Both the position numbers and the translations under genes were made by a program. A stretch of 46,690 bases of DNA from Clostridiales bacterium UBA3259 (GTDB lineage: Bacteria > Bacillota_A > Clostridia > Oscillospirales > Oscillospiraceae). Shown here in pieces: positions 7,557 through 15,288 of this stretch; within the stretch, counting starts at the first letter, position 1, and every line of letters starts with the position of its first letter. The stretch is from contig DEUP01000010.1 of the NCBI GenBank assembly GCA_002362625.1, positions 1 to 46,690 on the forward strand, given 5' to 3'. Below the pieces are notes generated by a model. It saw nothing but the letters and a program-made list of their open reading frames with translations. It did not search any database and was not told where the DNA came from.

Positions 7557-8438
7557 ATGCTGGAAATGAAAAATGTAACCAAGTGCTTTGGTCCTTTCAA
7601 GGCCCTGGACGATTTAACCATGACCGTGCCCAAGGGCGCTGTCTACGGTCTGGTCGGCCCCAACGGCGCGGGCAAGTCCACCGCCATCCGCCACTATACC
7701 GGCGTCTACCGTCAGACCGGCGGCACCGTTACCCTGGACGGCCAGCCGGTGTTTGAAAATCCGGAGGCGAAGGGGAAGATCGGCTACATTCCCGACGACG
7801 TATTCTACTACCCCTCCGCCACCCTGGAGGATATGCGCAGGTTCTACGCCGGGATCTATCCCAAATTTGACCGGGAGCTGTTCACCCGGCTCAGCGAGGC
7901 CTTCCACCTGCCCATGAACAGCCCCATCCGCCGGTTTTCCAAGGGTATGCAGAAGCAGGCGGCCTTCCAGCTGACCATCGCCTGCCGTCCCGAGGTGATG
8001 ATCCTGGACGAGCCGGTGGACGGACTGGATCCGGTGATGCGCCGTCAGGTTATGAGCCTGATCCTCTCCGACGTTGCCCAGGATGGGGCCACGGTACTGG
8101 TATCCTCCCACAACCTGCGGGAGCTGGAGGATGTGTGCGACCATGTGGGCATTATGGATCACGGAAAAATGCTGCTGGAAAAGAGCCTGGCGGACATGCA
8201 GGGCAGCACTCACAAGCTTCAGATCGTTGGCGATATCCCCAAGGGGCTGGACATTCTCAATGAGACCGGCTCCGGGCGGCTGAAGACCTACATCATCCGC
8301 GGCGACCGGGAGATTCTGGAACAGAAGATCGCCGCCGCGAGGCCCGTGTATTTTGACCTGCTGCCCCTGTCCCTGGAAGAAATCTTCATCTACGAGCTGG
8401 GAGGAAAGGACTATGGCGTTAAGGAAATCCTTCTTTAA
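7557..8438 (+). CDS. ABC transporter ATP-binding protein, YtrB/CcmA type
   Basis: This 293-residue ATPase powers the membrane protein at 8567. Walker A is GPNGAGKS (34-41), the signature region reads FSKGMQKQ, and Walker B is VMILDEPVDGLD. The SKGMQKQ form of the signature is typical of bacterial ABC-2 exporter ATPases. The C-terminal 80 residues form an accessory domain ending EILL. It starts 1 base after the GntR stop. Its last 26 bases overlap the start of a short open frame (8413) in exactly the geometry with which that frame overlaps the true permease gene, which reveals a duplicated ATPase/permease junction. Substrate is unknown; peptide, lipid or antibiotic export fits the family. Confidence 0.93.
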   Translation: MLEMKNVTKCFGPFKALDDLTMTVPKGAVYGLVGPNGAGKSTAIRHYTGVYRQTGGTVTLDGQPVFENPEAKGKIGYIPDDVFYYPSATLEDMRRFYAGIYPKFDRELFTRLSEAFHLPMNSPIRRFSKGMQKQAAFQLTIACRPEVMILDEPVDGLDPVMRRQVMSLILSDVAQDGATVLVSSHNLRELEDVCDHVGIMDHGKMLLEKSLADMQGSTHKLQIVGDIPKGLDILNETGSGRLKTYIIRGDREILEQKIAAARPVYFDLLPLSLEEIFIYELGGKDYGVKEILL

Positions 8439-8592
8439 TATAACGGCCCTGATGGAAAGCATGGAACGGTACGCGCCGCTGTGGGTGCTCTACAGCATGA
8501 CCCGGAACCTGTCCGACGCCCAGAGCCTGGAAGAAAGAATATTTGGTGACGCAGGAGGAAAGAGCTATGCAGTCAAAGAGATCCTTCTTTAA
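8413..8592 (+). pseudogene. Chimeric remnant: permease N-terminus fused to ATPase C-terminus
   Basis: The 59-codon frame begins MALRKSFFNITAL and resembles the start of the permease at 8567 (16 of 29 residues identical, including SFFN and WVLYS). Its end, SLEERIFGDAGGKSYAVKEILL in outline, resembles the last 22 residues of the ATPase at 7557 (14 of 22 identical, including GGK and VKEILL). It is therefore an in-frame fusion of the beginning of a lost permease and the end of a lost second ATPase. The simplest history is a tandem duplication of the ATPase-permease pair followed by deletion. The GGAGGAAAG ribosome site is present at both copies, so the small peptide may still be translated and couple translation between the flanking genes. 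A function of its own is doubtful. Confidence 0.75.
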
Positions 8593-10564
8593 TAAAACGG
8601 CATTTAAAAAGAACATGACCCGCTTCGCCCCGGTGTGGGTCTTATATTCCCTGCTGCTGGTGCTGGCGGTGGTCAGCAACTTTATGAGAAACGGGGCGCA
8701 GGACTCCCCATATTATTTCACCTACTATTTTCTGAACATGCCCTCGACCCTGGCGGCGTTTAACGTGTGCTATGCCCTGGTGGTGGTTCAGCTGCTGTTT
8801 GGAGATCTGTATAACAGCCGGATGTGCAATGCCCTTCACGCCCTGCCCCTGCGGCGGGAAAACTGGTTTATCACCAATGTGGCGTCGGGACTTGTGTTCT
8901 CCCTGATTCCCACCCTGGTTATGGCCCTGGCGGCCCTGCCCCTGCTGGGAAACAGCATGTTCCAGGGCGCCTGGAAGCTGGCTTTCCTGAATATGCTCAT
9001 AGCCAATCTGGGGTATATCTGTTGCTTTGGTTTGGCGGTGTTCAGCGCCATGTGCGTGGGCAACCGGTTTACCATGATTGCTGGCTATGGTCTGCTTCAT
9101 ACCGGCGCGGAAATAGTCTACTGGGTGGTGGACGTTCTCTACACCCCCATGCTCTACGGCGTGGTCACTCCGGTACATCCGGCAAGCGTTATGACGCCTG
9201 CCTACCACATGACCAAGACATTTTACAAATATACCGATTCCTCGGAACTGAGCCGGCTCGCGACACAGAGGAACTGCCTGTGGACGGAGCTGACCGCGGA
9301 ATTCACCCTCACCGGGGAATGGTGGCGGTTGTGGGCCATTGCGGGCGTGGGAATCCTGTTCCTGGCCCTTGCCCTGATCCTGTACCGGAAGCGGAATCTG
9401 GAATGCGCCGGAGACGCGGTGGCCTTCTCCTTCCTCCGTCCCGTGTTCCAGGTGCTGTGTACCCTGTTCGCCACCGTGGGAAGCTGGTACTTCCTGAGAG
9501 ATATGGTGGGCTTCGGGACACCGGAGGCTGTGAAATACTGCCTGCTGGCCCTGGCCATGATCGTGGGCTGGTTCATCGGCAGGATGCTGGTGGAGCGCAG
9601 CACCCGGGTCTTTGGCAGGCGGAACTGGTACGGCCTGGGAATCCTGGCCGCTGTCATGGCCCTGAGCCTGGTGGGCACCCACTTTGACGTGCTGAATATT
9701 GAGGAGCGCCTGCCGGATCCGGATAAGATTGAGCGGGTGAGCCTGGGCACCAACTTTACGGCGGATAATTCCATGACGGACAAGGCGGACATTGAAAAGG
9801 TTCTGCGGCTGCACAGCCTGGCCATCGACGAGCGGATCGACAACTACGGCCTGTACGTCCGGGGCAGGGACGGCACTTTTGTTGAGGTGGTGGACAGCAA
9901 CGACGACAAGTATGATCTCACCCAGGAGAATCCGGAGCTGACCCAGGCGGTGAACGTGCGAATCTACTACACCATGAAAAACGGCAGCACCATGGAGCGC
10001 CGGTATAACATCTGGTCGGAGAAGGAAACCGGCAATATTGCCCGGGAGCTTCTCAGCCGCTGGGAGAATATCAGCGAGAGCAAAACCGTCCTGGAGGACG
10101 GCAGCGAGGTCAACGGCGCGGAGTACGCAGCCCGGAACATTCTGGCCTTCAGTCTGTGGGGGGACCGGGTGCTGAAGGATGAAAAGGATCTTTCCCAGGC
10201 GGCCATGTCCTTCCTCAGCGCGGTGAAGGCGGACTGCGAAGCCGGGAACATGGTGGAGGACAGTGGCTACCATAAGGGCTACTTCCAGAAAAAAACGCTT
10301 ACCGAGGACTGGGACGGCAATGAATACTATGAGCAGACCGAGTACCTCTATGTGCATCTGAGCGGGGAGAAGCTGTCCTGGAGTGTCCACATCTATCCCG
10401 ACTGCGAAAACACCATCCGCTGGCTCCAGACCCACGGCGTGCTGGAGGACTGGGACGTCATCCCGAACAAGAGCCTGGAATGGAACGCTCTGTGGAAGGG
10501 CGCCATGGAGGATATGGTGGCACAGGGCGAAGAGGGTATCACGGAGGATATCCCGGTACAGTAA
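8567..10564 (+). CDS. Large ABC-2 type permease with C-terminal soluble domain
   Basis: The 665-residue membrane partner of the ATPase has about six to eight helices in residues 20-390. These include two pairs before residue 160 and a cluster at about 295-390 that includes the segment CLLALAMIVGWFIGRMLVE. A polar region of roughly 270 residues at the C-terminus has no membrane segment. This layout matches ABC permeases of the DUF6449-type in Clostridia as I recall them; I could not search. ATG 8567 is preferred over an upstream GTG at 8543 because GGAGGAAA precedes it and because it aligns with the start of the remnant at 8413. It overlaps that remnant by 26 bases. The operon ends at the terminator at 10657. 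Confidence 0.85.
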   Translation: MQSKRSFFNKTAFKKNMTRFAPVWVLYSLLLVLAVVSNFMRNGAQDSPYYFTYYFLNMPSTLAAFNVCYALVVVQLLFGDLYNSRMCNALHALPLRRENWFITNVASGLVFSLIPTLVMALAALPLLGNSMFQGAWKLAFLNMLIANLGYICCFGLAVFSAMCVGNRFTMIAGYGLLHTGAEIVYWVVDVLYTPMLYGVVTPVHPASVMTPAYHMTKTFYKYTDSSELSRLATQRNCLWTELTAEFTLTGEWWRLWAIAGVGILFLALALILYRKRNLECAGDAVAFSFLRPVFQVLCTLFATVGSWYFLRDMVGFGTPEAVKYCLLALAMIVGWFIGRMLVERSTRVFGRRNWYGLGILAAVMALSLVGTHFDVLNIEERLPDPDKIERVSLGTNFTADNSMTDKADIEKVLRLHSLAIDERIDNYGLYVRGRDGTFVEVVDSNDDKYDLTQENPELTQAVNVRIYYTMKNGSTMERRYNIWSEKETGNIARELLSRWENISESKTVLEDGSEVNGAEYAARNILAFSLWGDRVLKDEKDLSQAAMSFLSAVKADCEAGNMVEDSGYHKGYFQKKTLTEDWDGNEYYEQTEYLYVHLSGEKLSWSVHIYPDCENTIRWLQTHGVLEDWDVIPNKSLEWNALWKGAMEDMVAQGEEGITEDIPVQ

Positions 10565-10656
10565 ACAAGCCCTTTTTGGACGCCCGGTCAGAGCGAAGGG
10601 TAACACCTGATTTTTACGGCGTGCGCCAAATACCATTAAGGGTTTTATACATACAG

Positions 10657-10696
10657 GCAGGCCTGTCTCAATTTGGGAGACAGGCCTGCGTTTTGT
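10657..10696 (+). terminator. Intrinsic terminator of the GntR/ABC operon
   Basis: GCAGGCCTGTCTC (10657-10669) pairs perfectly over 13 bp with GAGACAGGCCTGC (10677-10689), followed by GTTTTGT. The 328-base gap 10565-10892 holds this terminator, the promoter at 10792 and the leader of the hydrolase gene; I see nothing else in it. Confidence 0.9.
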
Positions 10697-10791
10697 CTGT
10701 GGAGCCGCCCTGATCCGCCCGTCCGGGAGGGTGACGAAAAAACGATAAAATTTTTATTGATTTTGACAGGGAAAAAGGGAAGCCGGAACAG

Positions 10792-10820
10792 TTGACGAAA
10801 AAAACGGAAAACGGTATAAT
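10792..10820 (+). promoter_or_regulatory. Sigma-A promoter of the hydrolase/AraC operon
   Basis: TTGACG (10792-10797) and TATAAT (10815-10820) have a 17-base spacer. The A-rich spacer and upstream region strengthen the call. An in-frame ATG at 10821 lies directly against the -10 box and cannot be the start of the protein. Confidence 0.88.
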
Positions 10821-10892
10821 ATGCATGGACATTTCGTTTTTTATTATGGACAAAACGGATATGTCAAAATATTTTTTGAGCAGGTGCTACAA

Positions 10893-11756
10893 ATGATTGA
10901 TACGAAAAATGTGGATTTATACCAAAGCTATGGCGCGGAGCGGAATGGCGCCAGGGACGGCTTCCTTCAGGCTTGGATCTGGAACACCCCGGCTGAAATC
11001 AGCCCCATCCGCCGCAAGCGGCCCGCGGTGCTGATTATTCCCGGCGGCGGCTATCAGCTGGTTTCTCCCCGGGAGGCGGAGCCTGTGGCCTTCCGGTTTA
11101 TGGCGAGGGGCTATGCTGCCTTTGTGCTGAATTATTCCGTCTTCCCCAGCCGGTTCCCCACCGCCCTGCGGGAGGCGGCCATGGCCATGAAATACATTCG
11201 GGAACACGCCTGGGAATGGGAAGTGGATCCCCACATGGTCGCGGCCATCGGCTTCTCCGCAGGAGGCCATCTCTGCGGCACCCTGGGGACCCTGTTTGAC
11301 AGCCCGGAGCTTAAGGACATCGCCTCCCCGGAGTGGATCCGGCCGGACGCCCTGGGGCTGTGCTATCCCGTGGCGGTATCCTGGGGAAAGACCCACGAGG
11401 GCAGCTTCGAGAACCTGACGGGGAACGACCCGGCGCTGAGGAAGCGGATGTCTCTGGAAAATCTGGTTCGGGAGGACATGCCCCCAACCTATCTCTGGCA
11501 CACCCGTCCGGACGCCAGCGTACCGGTGCGCAACAGTCTGCTGCTGGCCCAGGCCCTGGATGAAAAGGGTGTGGACTTTGCCATGCACATTTTCCGAAAC
11601 GGCCCCCACGGCATGTCCCTGGCGGACGAGCAGTGCTACAGCGTGAAAAATGTTCCGGAAAGAAGCCTGGATGTCCTGGACTGGCCGGAAAATATGATGG
11701 ATTTCTTCCGGGAAGTGGGCTTCCGTGTCACGGATATGGAGACGGCCCATGAATGA
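10893..11756 (+). CDS. Alpha/beta-hydrolase, esterase/acetylesterase-like
   Basis: This 287-residue cytoplasmic esterase has the oxyanion-hole motif PGGGY (50-54) and the nucleophile elbow GFSAGGH (120-126, nucleophile S122). The acid and base are probably in RPDASVP and the final GPHGMS motif. The HGGG-like motif and the family pattern (REAEPVAFRFMARGY) match the axeA/BD-FAE-like acetyl-esterases found in polysaccharide loci. With KduI and pectin enzymes next door, removal of acetyl groups from imported pectic or xylan oligosaccharides is likely (inference). ATG 10893 is used because the upstream in-frame ATG lies inside the promoter; the RBS is weak (AGGTG). Its last 8 bases overlap the AraC gene, so the two are coupled. 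Confidence 0.82.
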   Translation: MIDTKNVDLYQSYGAERNGARDGFLQAWIWNTPAEISPIRRKRPAVLIIPGGGYQLVSPREAEPVAFRFMARGYAAFVLNYSVFPSRFPTALREAAMAMKYIREHAWEWEVDPHMVAAIGFSAGGHLCGTLGTLFDSPELKDIASPEWIRPDALGLCYPVAVSWGKTHEGSFENLTGNDPALRKRMSLENLVREDMPPTYLWHTRPDASVPVRNSLLLAQALDEKGVDFAMHIFRNGPHGMSLADEQCYSVKNVPERSLDVLDWPENMMDFFREVGFRVTDMETAHE

Positions 11757-12525
11757 CATCCAGTTCGTAGGAGAGCACGCCACCACCTTTGAGGTGCGCT
11801 GGCACTGCCATGAGCAGTGGGAGCTGGTGTACTGCACCTGGGGCGAGGGCAGCTTTCAGTTTGAGAACGGAACCATTATGCACTACCGGGAAGGGGATAC
11901 GGTGGCCATCCCGCCCAGAGAGACCCACTGCAATTCCAGCCAGAAGGGCTTTACCAACCTCCACATCCGCATGGCGGATCCGGCCTTCCCCTATCGCTCC
12001 GCCTTCCGGGTGTCTGACGATATGGACCGGCACCTGCGGGGGGTGTTCCAGCAGGCGAAATACTACTACCTTTCAGACATCCGCCGGTGCGAGCTGGTGC
12101 TGTCCGCTCTGGGTGAGCTGATCTCCAGCTATATGGTGGTCTTCCGGAGCAACTCCGACTTCTCCGCCCCGGTGGAGCAGATCCGGAGCATGATTCTGAG
12201 AAGCTATGCCGACCCGGATTTTGCCCTGGATGACTATATCCAGCAGCAGCCCTTCCATTATGACTATCTGCGCAAGCTGTTCAAAAAGGAGATTGGGGTG
12301 ACGCCCCTGGAATATATGACCCGTCTCCGGATGAAAAAGGCCAGCACCATGCTCACCGCCCAGGGGGAAAACGACTACTCCGTGGCGGAGATTGCCAGGC
12401 TGTGCGGCTACGAGGACGCCCTGTATTTTTCCCGGGTGTTCAAGAAATCCTTCGGCGTATCTCCCACGGTTTTTGTCAGTCAGAGGAACACCATGGGCGA
12501 GGCCGCCGAAAAAGGGGAGCATTAA
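11749..12525 (+). CDS. AraC family transcriptional regulator
   Basis: This 258-residue regulator has an N-terminal cupin-like sensor domain (RWHCHEQWELVY at about 20-31) and a C-terminal pair of helix-turn-helix motifs (residues about 150-250). The second HTH contains SVAEIARLCGYEDALYFSR, followed by FKKSFGVSP, the classic AraC signature. ATG 11749 overlaps the hydrolase stop. It probably senses a sugar or uronate and activates nearby pectin genes; the kduI promoter 50 bases downstream has a poor -35 box and an inverted repeat, as expected of an activated promoter. The target assignment is inferred from neighbourhood only. Confidence 0.88.
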   Translation: MNDIQFVGEHATTFEVRWHCHEQWELVYCTWGEGSFQFENGTIMHYREGDTVAIPPRETHCNSSQKGFTNLHIRMADPAFPYRSAFRVSDDMDRHLRGVFQQAKYYYLSDIRRCELVLSALGELISSYMVVFRSNSDFSAPVEQIRSMILRSYADPDFALDDYIQQQPFHYDYLRKLFKKEIGVTPLEYMTRLRMKKASTMLTAQGENDYSVAEIARLCGYEDALYFSRVFKKSFGVSPTVFVSQRNTMGEAAEKGEH

Positions 12526-12550
12526 ATCCGTTTTGTGAATATGTTGTTCC

Positions 12551-12589
12551 GAATATGACATGGTATTCAACATAATGACGGGCTATAAT
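12551..12589 (+). promoter_or_regulatory. Candidate activator-dependent promoter of kduI with inverted repeat
   Basis: A good -10 box TATAAT (12584-12589) lacks a good -35; TGGTAT (12561-12566) is at 17-base spacing. The inverted repeat GAATA (12551-12555)/TATTC (12564-12568) overlaps that position. It could be the site of the AraC protein encoded just upstream. The leader to kduI is about 180 bases and contains the palindrome AAAAATCGATTTTT (12687-12700). Confidence 0.45.
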
Positions 12590-12770
12590 ATTTATTAAGA
12601 GCTTAATTTGTATCTTTCCACCAAAATCGACCGTTCAATTTTATAAAAAACGCCGAAGCTCTTCCTTTTGAAAGGGGAGGGCCCGGAAAAATCGATTTTT
12701 TGATGGAAAAGTCCCGAAAAATCATCTAAAAACGGGGAAAACGAAAATATTTACATAGGAGTGCATAACC

Positions 12771-13607
12771 ATGAAGTTTGATATTCGCTACGCCAACCAT
12801 CCCGAGGATTCCAAGGGGTATGATACCGCCGCCCTGCGCCGTCATTACCACATTGCGAACATCTTCGAGAGGGATTCCATCAACCTGACCTATTCTCACC
12901 AGGACCGGATCATCACCGGCGGCATTATGCCCGTGGATCAGGATCTGGTGCTGGAGAGCTGCAAGGAGCTGGCCGCCCCTTATTTCCTGGCCCGCCGGGA
13001 GCTGGGCGCCATCAACGTAGGCGGCGAGGGTATCATGGTGCTGGACGGCGTGGAATACAAGGTAGGCCACAAGGACGGCATTTATGTTGGTATGGGCACC
13101 AAGGAGCTGGTATTCAAGTCCGTTGACAAGAAGAGTCCCGCCAAGTTCTACATCAACTCCTGCCCCGCCCATAAAACCTATCCCACTGTGCTGATTCCCA
13201 TGGACAAGGCCCGCTACAACCATCTGGGCGCTCAGGAGACCGTCAACGAGCGGATTCTGCGTCAGTACGTCCATCCCGCCGTGTGCCAGAGCTGCCAGCT
13301 GAGCATGGGCATGACCGCCCTGCTTCCCGGCAATGTCTGGAACACCATGCCCAGCCACACCCACGAGCGCCGTATGGAGGTCTACTTCTACTTTGAGATC
13401 GCTCCCGATCAGGCTGTCTTCCACATGATGGGCCAGGGGCAGGAGACCCGGCACATTGTCATGCACAACGAGGAAGCGGTGATCTCTCCCTCCTGGTCCA
13501 TCCACTCCGGCGTGGGCACCGCCAACTACACCTTCATCTGGGGCATGTGCGGCGAGAACCAGGACTTCGACGACATGGACGGCATTCCCACACAAGACCT
13601 GCGGTAA
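12771..13607 (+). CDS. kduI: 5-dehydro-4-deoxy-D-glucuronate isomerase (4-deoxy-L-threo-5-hexosulose-uronate ketol-isomerase)
   Basis: KduI converts 5-keto-4-deoxyuronate, the product from unsaturated galacturonate, into 2,5-diketo-3-deoxygluconate, which KduD reduces. The 278-residue length equals the E. coli enzyme. The zinc ligands fall at the same numbers: H196, H198 (in PSHTHERR), E203 and H245. The cupin fold runs through residues 60-260, with the motif RMEVYFYFE. It is cytoplasmic. The start has TAGGAG. The matching KduD-like dehydrogenase is at 27006 and the GH105 enzyme that makes the precursor is at 25865, so the pathway is split between two transcripts of this island. Identity is very secure. 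Confidence 0.97.
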   Translation: MKFDIRYANHPEDSKGYDTAALRRHYHIANIFERDSINLTYSHQDRIITGGIMPVDQDLVLESCKELAAPYFLARRELGAINVGGEGIMVLDGVEYKVGHKDGIYVGMGTKELVFKSVDKKSPAKFYINSCPAHKTYPTVLIPMDKARYNHLGAQETVNERILRQYVHPAVCQSCQLSMGMTALLPGNVWNTMPSHTHERRMEVYFYFEIAPDQAVFHMMGQGQETRHIVMHNEEAVISPSWSIHSGVGTANYTFIWGMCGENQDFDDMDGIPTQDLR

Positions 13608-13746
13608 GTTGAAAGTTGATAGTTGAAAGTTGAAAGTTATGGAATGTTACCGATTTCCGATTAAAAGAACGCGTTCAGATAATTTCAATTTGTCGCGAAG
13701 CGACTCCTCAACTTTCCACTTTACACTTTCCACTTTCAACTCAACA
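13608..13746. repeat. Imperfect inverted repeat built from AAGTTGA-like units, possible terminator or mobile intergenic repeat
   Basis: Just after kduI the sequence repeats GTTGAAAGTTGATAGTTGA-like units (13608-13639). Before the pectinesterase stop it repeats the complementary theme TTTCCACTTT and ACTTTCAACTC (13708-13746). The arms can fold together with mismatches. Between them is a small perfect hairpin GTCGC-GAA-GCGAC (13692-13704). It lies between convergent genes and may terminate both, but its internal repeated structure is unlike a normal terminator. Confidence 0.6.
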
Positions 13747-13750
13747 CGGT

Positions 13751-14617
13751 TTACGTCCGGTTAATCCAACCCGCTCTTCCGGTCACCTCCGGCGTCTCAA
13801 AGAACCGGGCGGTCAGATCCCGGCGGCTATCGTTCCAGGGATCAAAGCCCTGATGGTGGATGTGGCTGTCATAGGAGCAGTTTTCAAACACGCTCAGCCC
13901 GTAATCCCGCCAGGGCCTTGCCAGGTATACGCTTCCAGGGCCTACTCCCGGGCCGCAGGTGAAGCGGCAGTTTCGGAACCGGTAGCCTTCCGTCTGTTCC
14001 CGGCTGTGGGCCGGGGCGGCAACATAGCCCATTTCCCGGGCGTCCTTTAAGGAGCGAAGCTCGCAGCCTTCGAACAGGGACTTCCCGCAGCCGAAGATGA
14101 AGTCCACGGTGCCCTCAATGAGGCAGTTCCGGAACACTTGCTCCATCTCCCCGCCCCGGCGCAGTTCATCTGGGAACAGACCGGTGTAGCGCTCAATCAG
14201 ATCGGCAGGCAGAGGTCCGGTAAACAGGGTGTCCTGGGTGGAGGAAAGGCGGCAGTCCTCCATGGTGAAGTGATTCCCCACTACGGAAAGGGCGATTTCC
14301 TGGCCCTTCTTCTCCGGGCACAGGGCGTCGTTCACAACGGCGAGAGACTTTATTGTCACATCATCGGCGCAGACCGCCAAGGTAAAGCTCCGGAAGGTCA
14401 GGTACTCGAACCCGTCCTCTCCACGCTTGCGGGCGTAGTCGTCGAATACCAGGATGGTCTTCTCCCGGCCCTGGCCCAGGAGCGTCAGGTGATTCCGGCG
14501 GATGATCGCCTTTTGTCGGTAGATTCCCGGGGAAAGGACGATGGCAGCCCCCTCGGGAGCGCTGTCAAAGACCCGTTGGAGCTTATCGTCCGGGGTTACG
14601 TAAATGGTTTCGGCCAT
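13751..14617 (-). CDS. Pectinesterase (pectin methylesterase), CE8 family, cytoplasmic
   Basis: This 288-residue right-handed beta-helix enzyme removes methyl esters from galacturonan. The CE8 signatures are complete: STQDTLF (Q128, D129 as acid), VDFIFG (171-176, nucleophile D172) and ARPW (233-236, with R234). No signal peptide is present, so it acts on imported methylated oligogalacturonides, unlike secreted plant-cell-wall enzymes. It is transcribed towards kduI, from its own promoter at 14649, and back-to-back with the large importer operon. De-esterification would prepare substrates for the GH28 enzyme at 24327. The start has an AAGGAGAG site on the minus strand. Confidence 0.95.
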   Translation of the reverse strand: MAETIYVTPDDKLQRVFDSAPEGAAIVLSPGIYRQKAIIRRNHLTLLGQGREKTILVFDDYARKRGEDGFEYLTFRSFTLAVCADDVTIKSLAVVNDALCPEKKGQEIALSVVGNHFTMEDCRLSSTQDTLFTGPLPADLIERYTGLFPDELRRGGEMEQVFRNCLIEGTVDFIFGCGKSLFEGCELRSLKDAREMGYVAAPAHSREQTEGYRFRNCRFTCGPGVGPGSVYLARPWRDYGLSVFENCSYDSHIHHQGFDPWNDSRRDLTARFFETPEVTGRAGWINRT

Positions 14618-14648
14618 GATTTTCTCTCCTTATCCTTAATCGGTGTTC

Positions 14649-14676
14649 ATCATACCACGATTTGGAGAGAAAGCAA
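14649..14676 (-). promoter_or_regulatory. Promoter of the pectinesterase gene
   Basis: On the minus strand TTGCTT (14671-14676) and TATGAT (14649-14654) are spaced 16 bases. The divergent importer operon must have its own start in the same 83-base gap; the only hint on the plus strand is TATAAA near 14680, without a convincing -35. Confidence 0.6.
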
Positions 14677-14700
14677 GAGTATAAATTGACAGGTGAAGCT

Positions 14701-15288
14701 ATGAATCGGCAAATTTCCTTTTCCCAGTACCGGAGCATTGACCTGACCATTCTGGCGGTGCTGATGGTGGTTTCTCAGGCGGGAATTTCCATCGCCTCCG
14801 TTACCATCTATGCCGACCAGCTGTATGTGGTATCCACCGTGGGCGCGGTAACGGCCCTGGTGCTCATGCGCTGGAACGGCTGGGCGGCGGTTCACGCCGT
14901 TCTCGGCGGCATCGTGGTGGCAGCCCTCTCCGGAGGGAATGCTCAGCAGTACTTGATTTATTGTGTCGGAAACCTCTTTTCTCTGTTTTCCCTGGCGCTG
15001 CTGAAGCACCCGGGAAAGGAGCGGATCCGGCAGGACGGGCTGGCAGCCATGCTGTTCGCGGCGTGCGTGCAGGTGCTGATGCAGCTCGGCAGGGGAGCGG
15101 TGGCCCTTCTGTTCGGCTATTCCCTCTCCGCTTGTCTTGGCTTTATTACGACGGACGCTCTGTCGATCCTCTTTACAGCGTGTGTGATCTGGGTGTGCCG
15201 TCGGATAGAGGGTCTTTTCGAAGACCAAAAAAAATACTTGCTCCGGGTCCAAAAGGAGCAATCCGTTGAAGGGAGAGAACAGATTTGA
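14701..15288 (+). CDS. Integral membrane protein of unknown function at head of pectin importer operon
   Basis: The 195-residue protein has five or six predicted helices: about 14-34, 40-58, 62-80, 85-101, 111-140 and 147-168. A basic, charged cytoplasmic tail follows (residues 170-195). I do not recognise the family. The compact, helix-rich form with a short basic N-terminus recalls ECF-type substrate-binding (S) components, but no S-component motif is clear. Its stop TGA overlaps the TTG start of the next permease gene (TTGA), so it is made in step with the importer and probably belongs to it. ATG 14701 follows AGGTGA; an upstream in-frame ATG at 14662 lies where the operon promoter should be. 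Confidence 0.75.
   Translation: MNRQISFSQYRSIDLTILAVLMVVSQAGISIASVTIYADQLYVVSTVGAVTALVLMRWNGWAAVHAVLGGIVVAALSGGNAQQYLIYCVGNLFSLFSLALLKHPGKERIRQDGLAAMLFAACVQVLMQLGRGAVALLFGYSLSACLGFITTDALSILFTACVIWVCRRIEGLFEDQKKYLLRVQKEQSVEGREQI

Noticed and set aside
10821..10892. Upstream ATG for the alpha/beta-hydrolase
   Set aside because: The codon directly follows the -10 box of a consensus promoter, so the message would start after it.
13608..13746. CRISPR array
   Set aside because: Repeat units are about 7-10 bases, imperfect and without spacers of constant length, and no cas gene is near.
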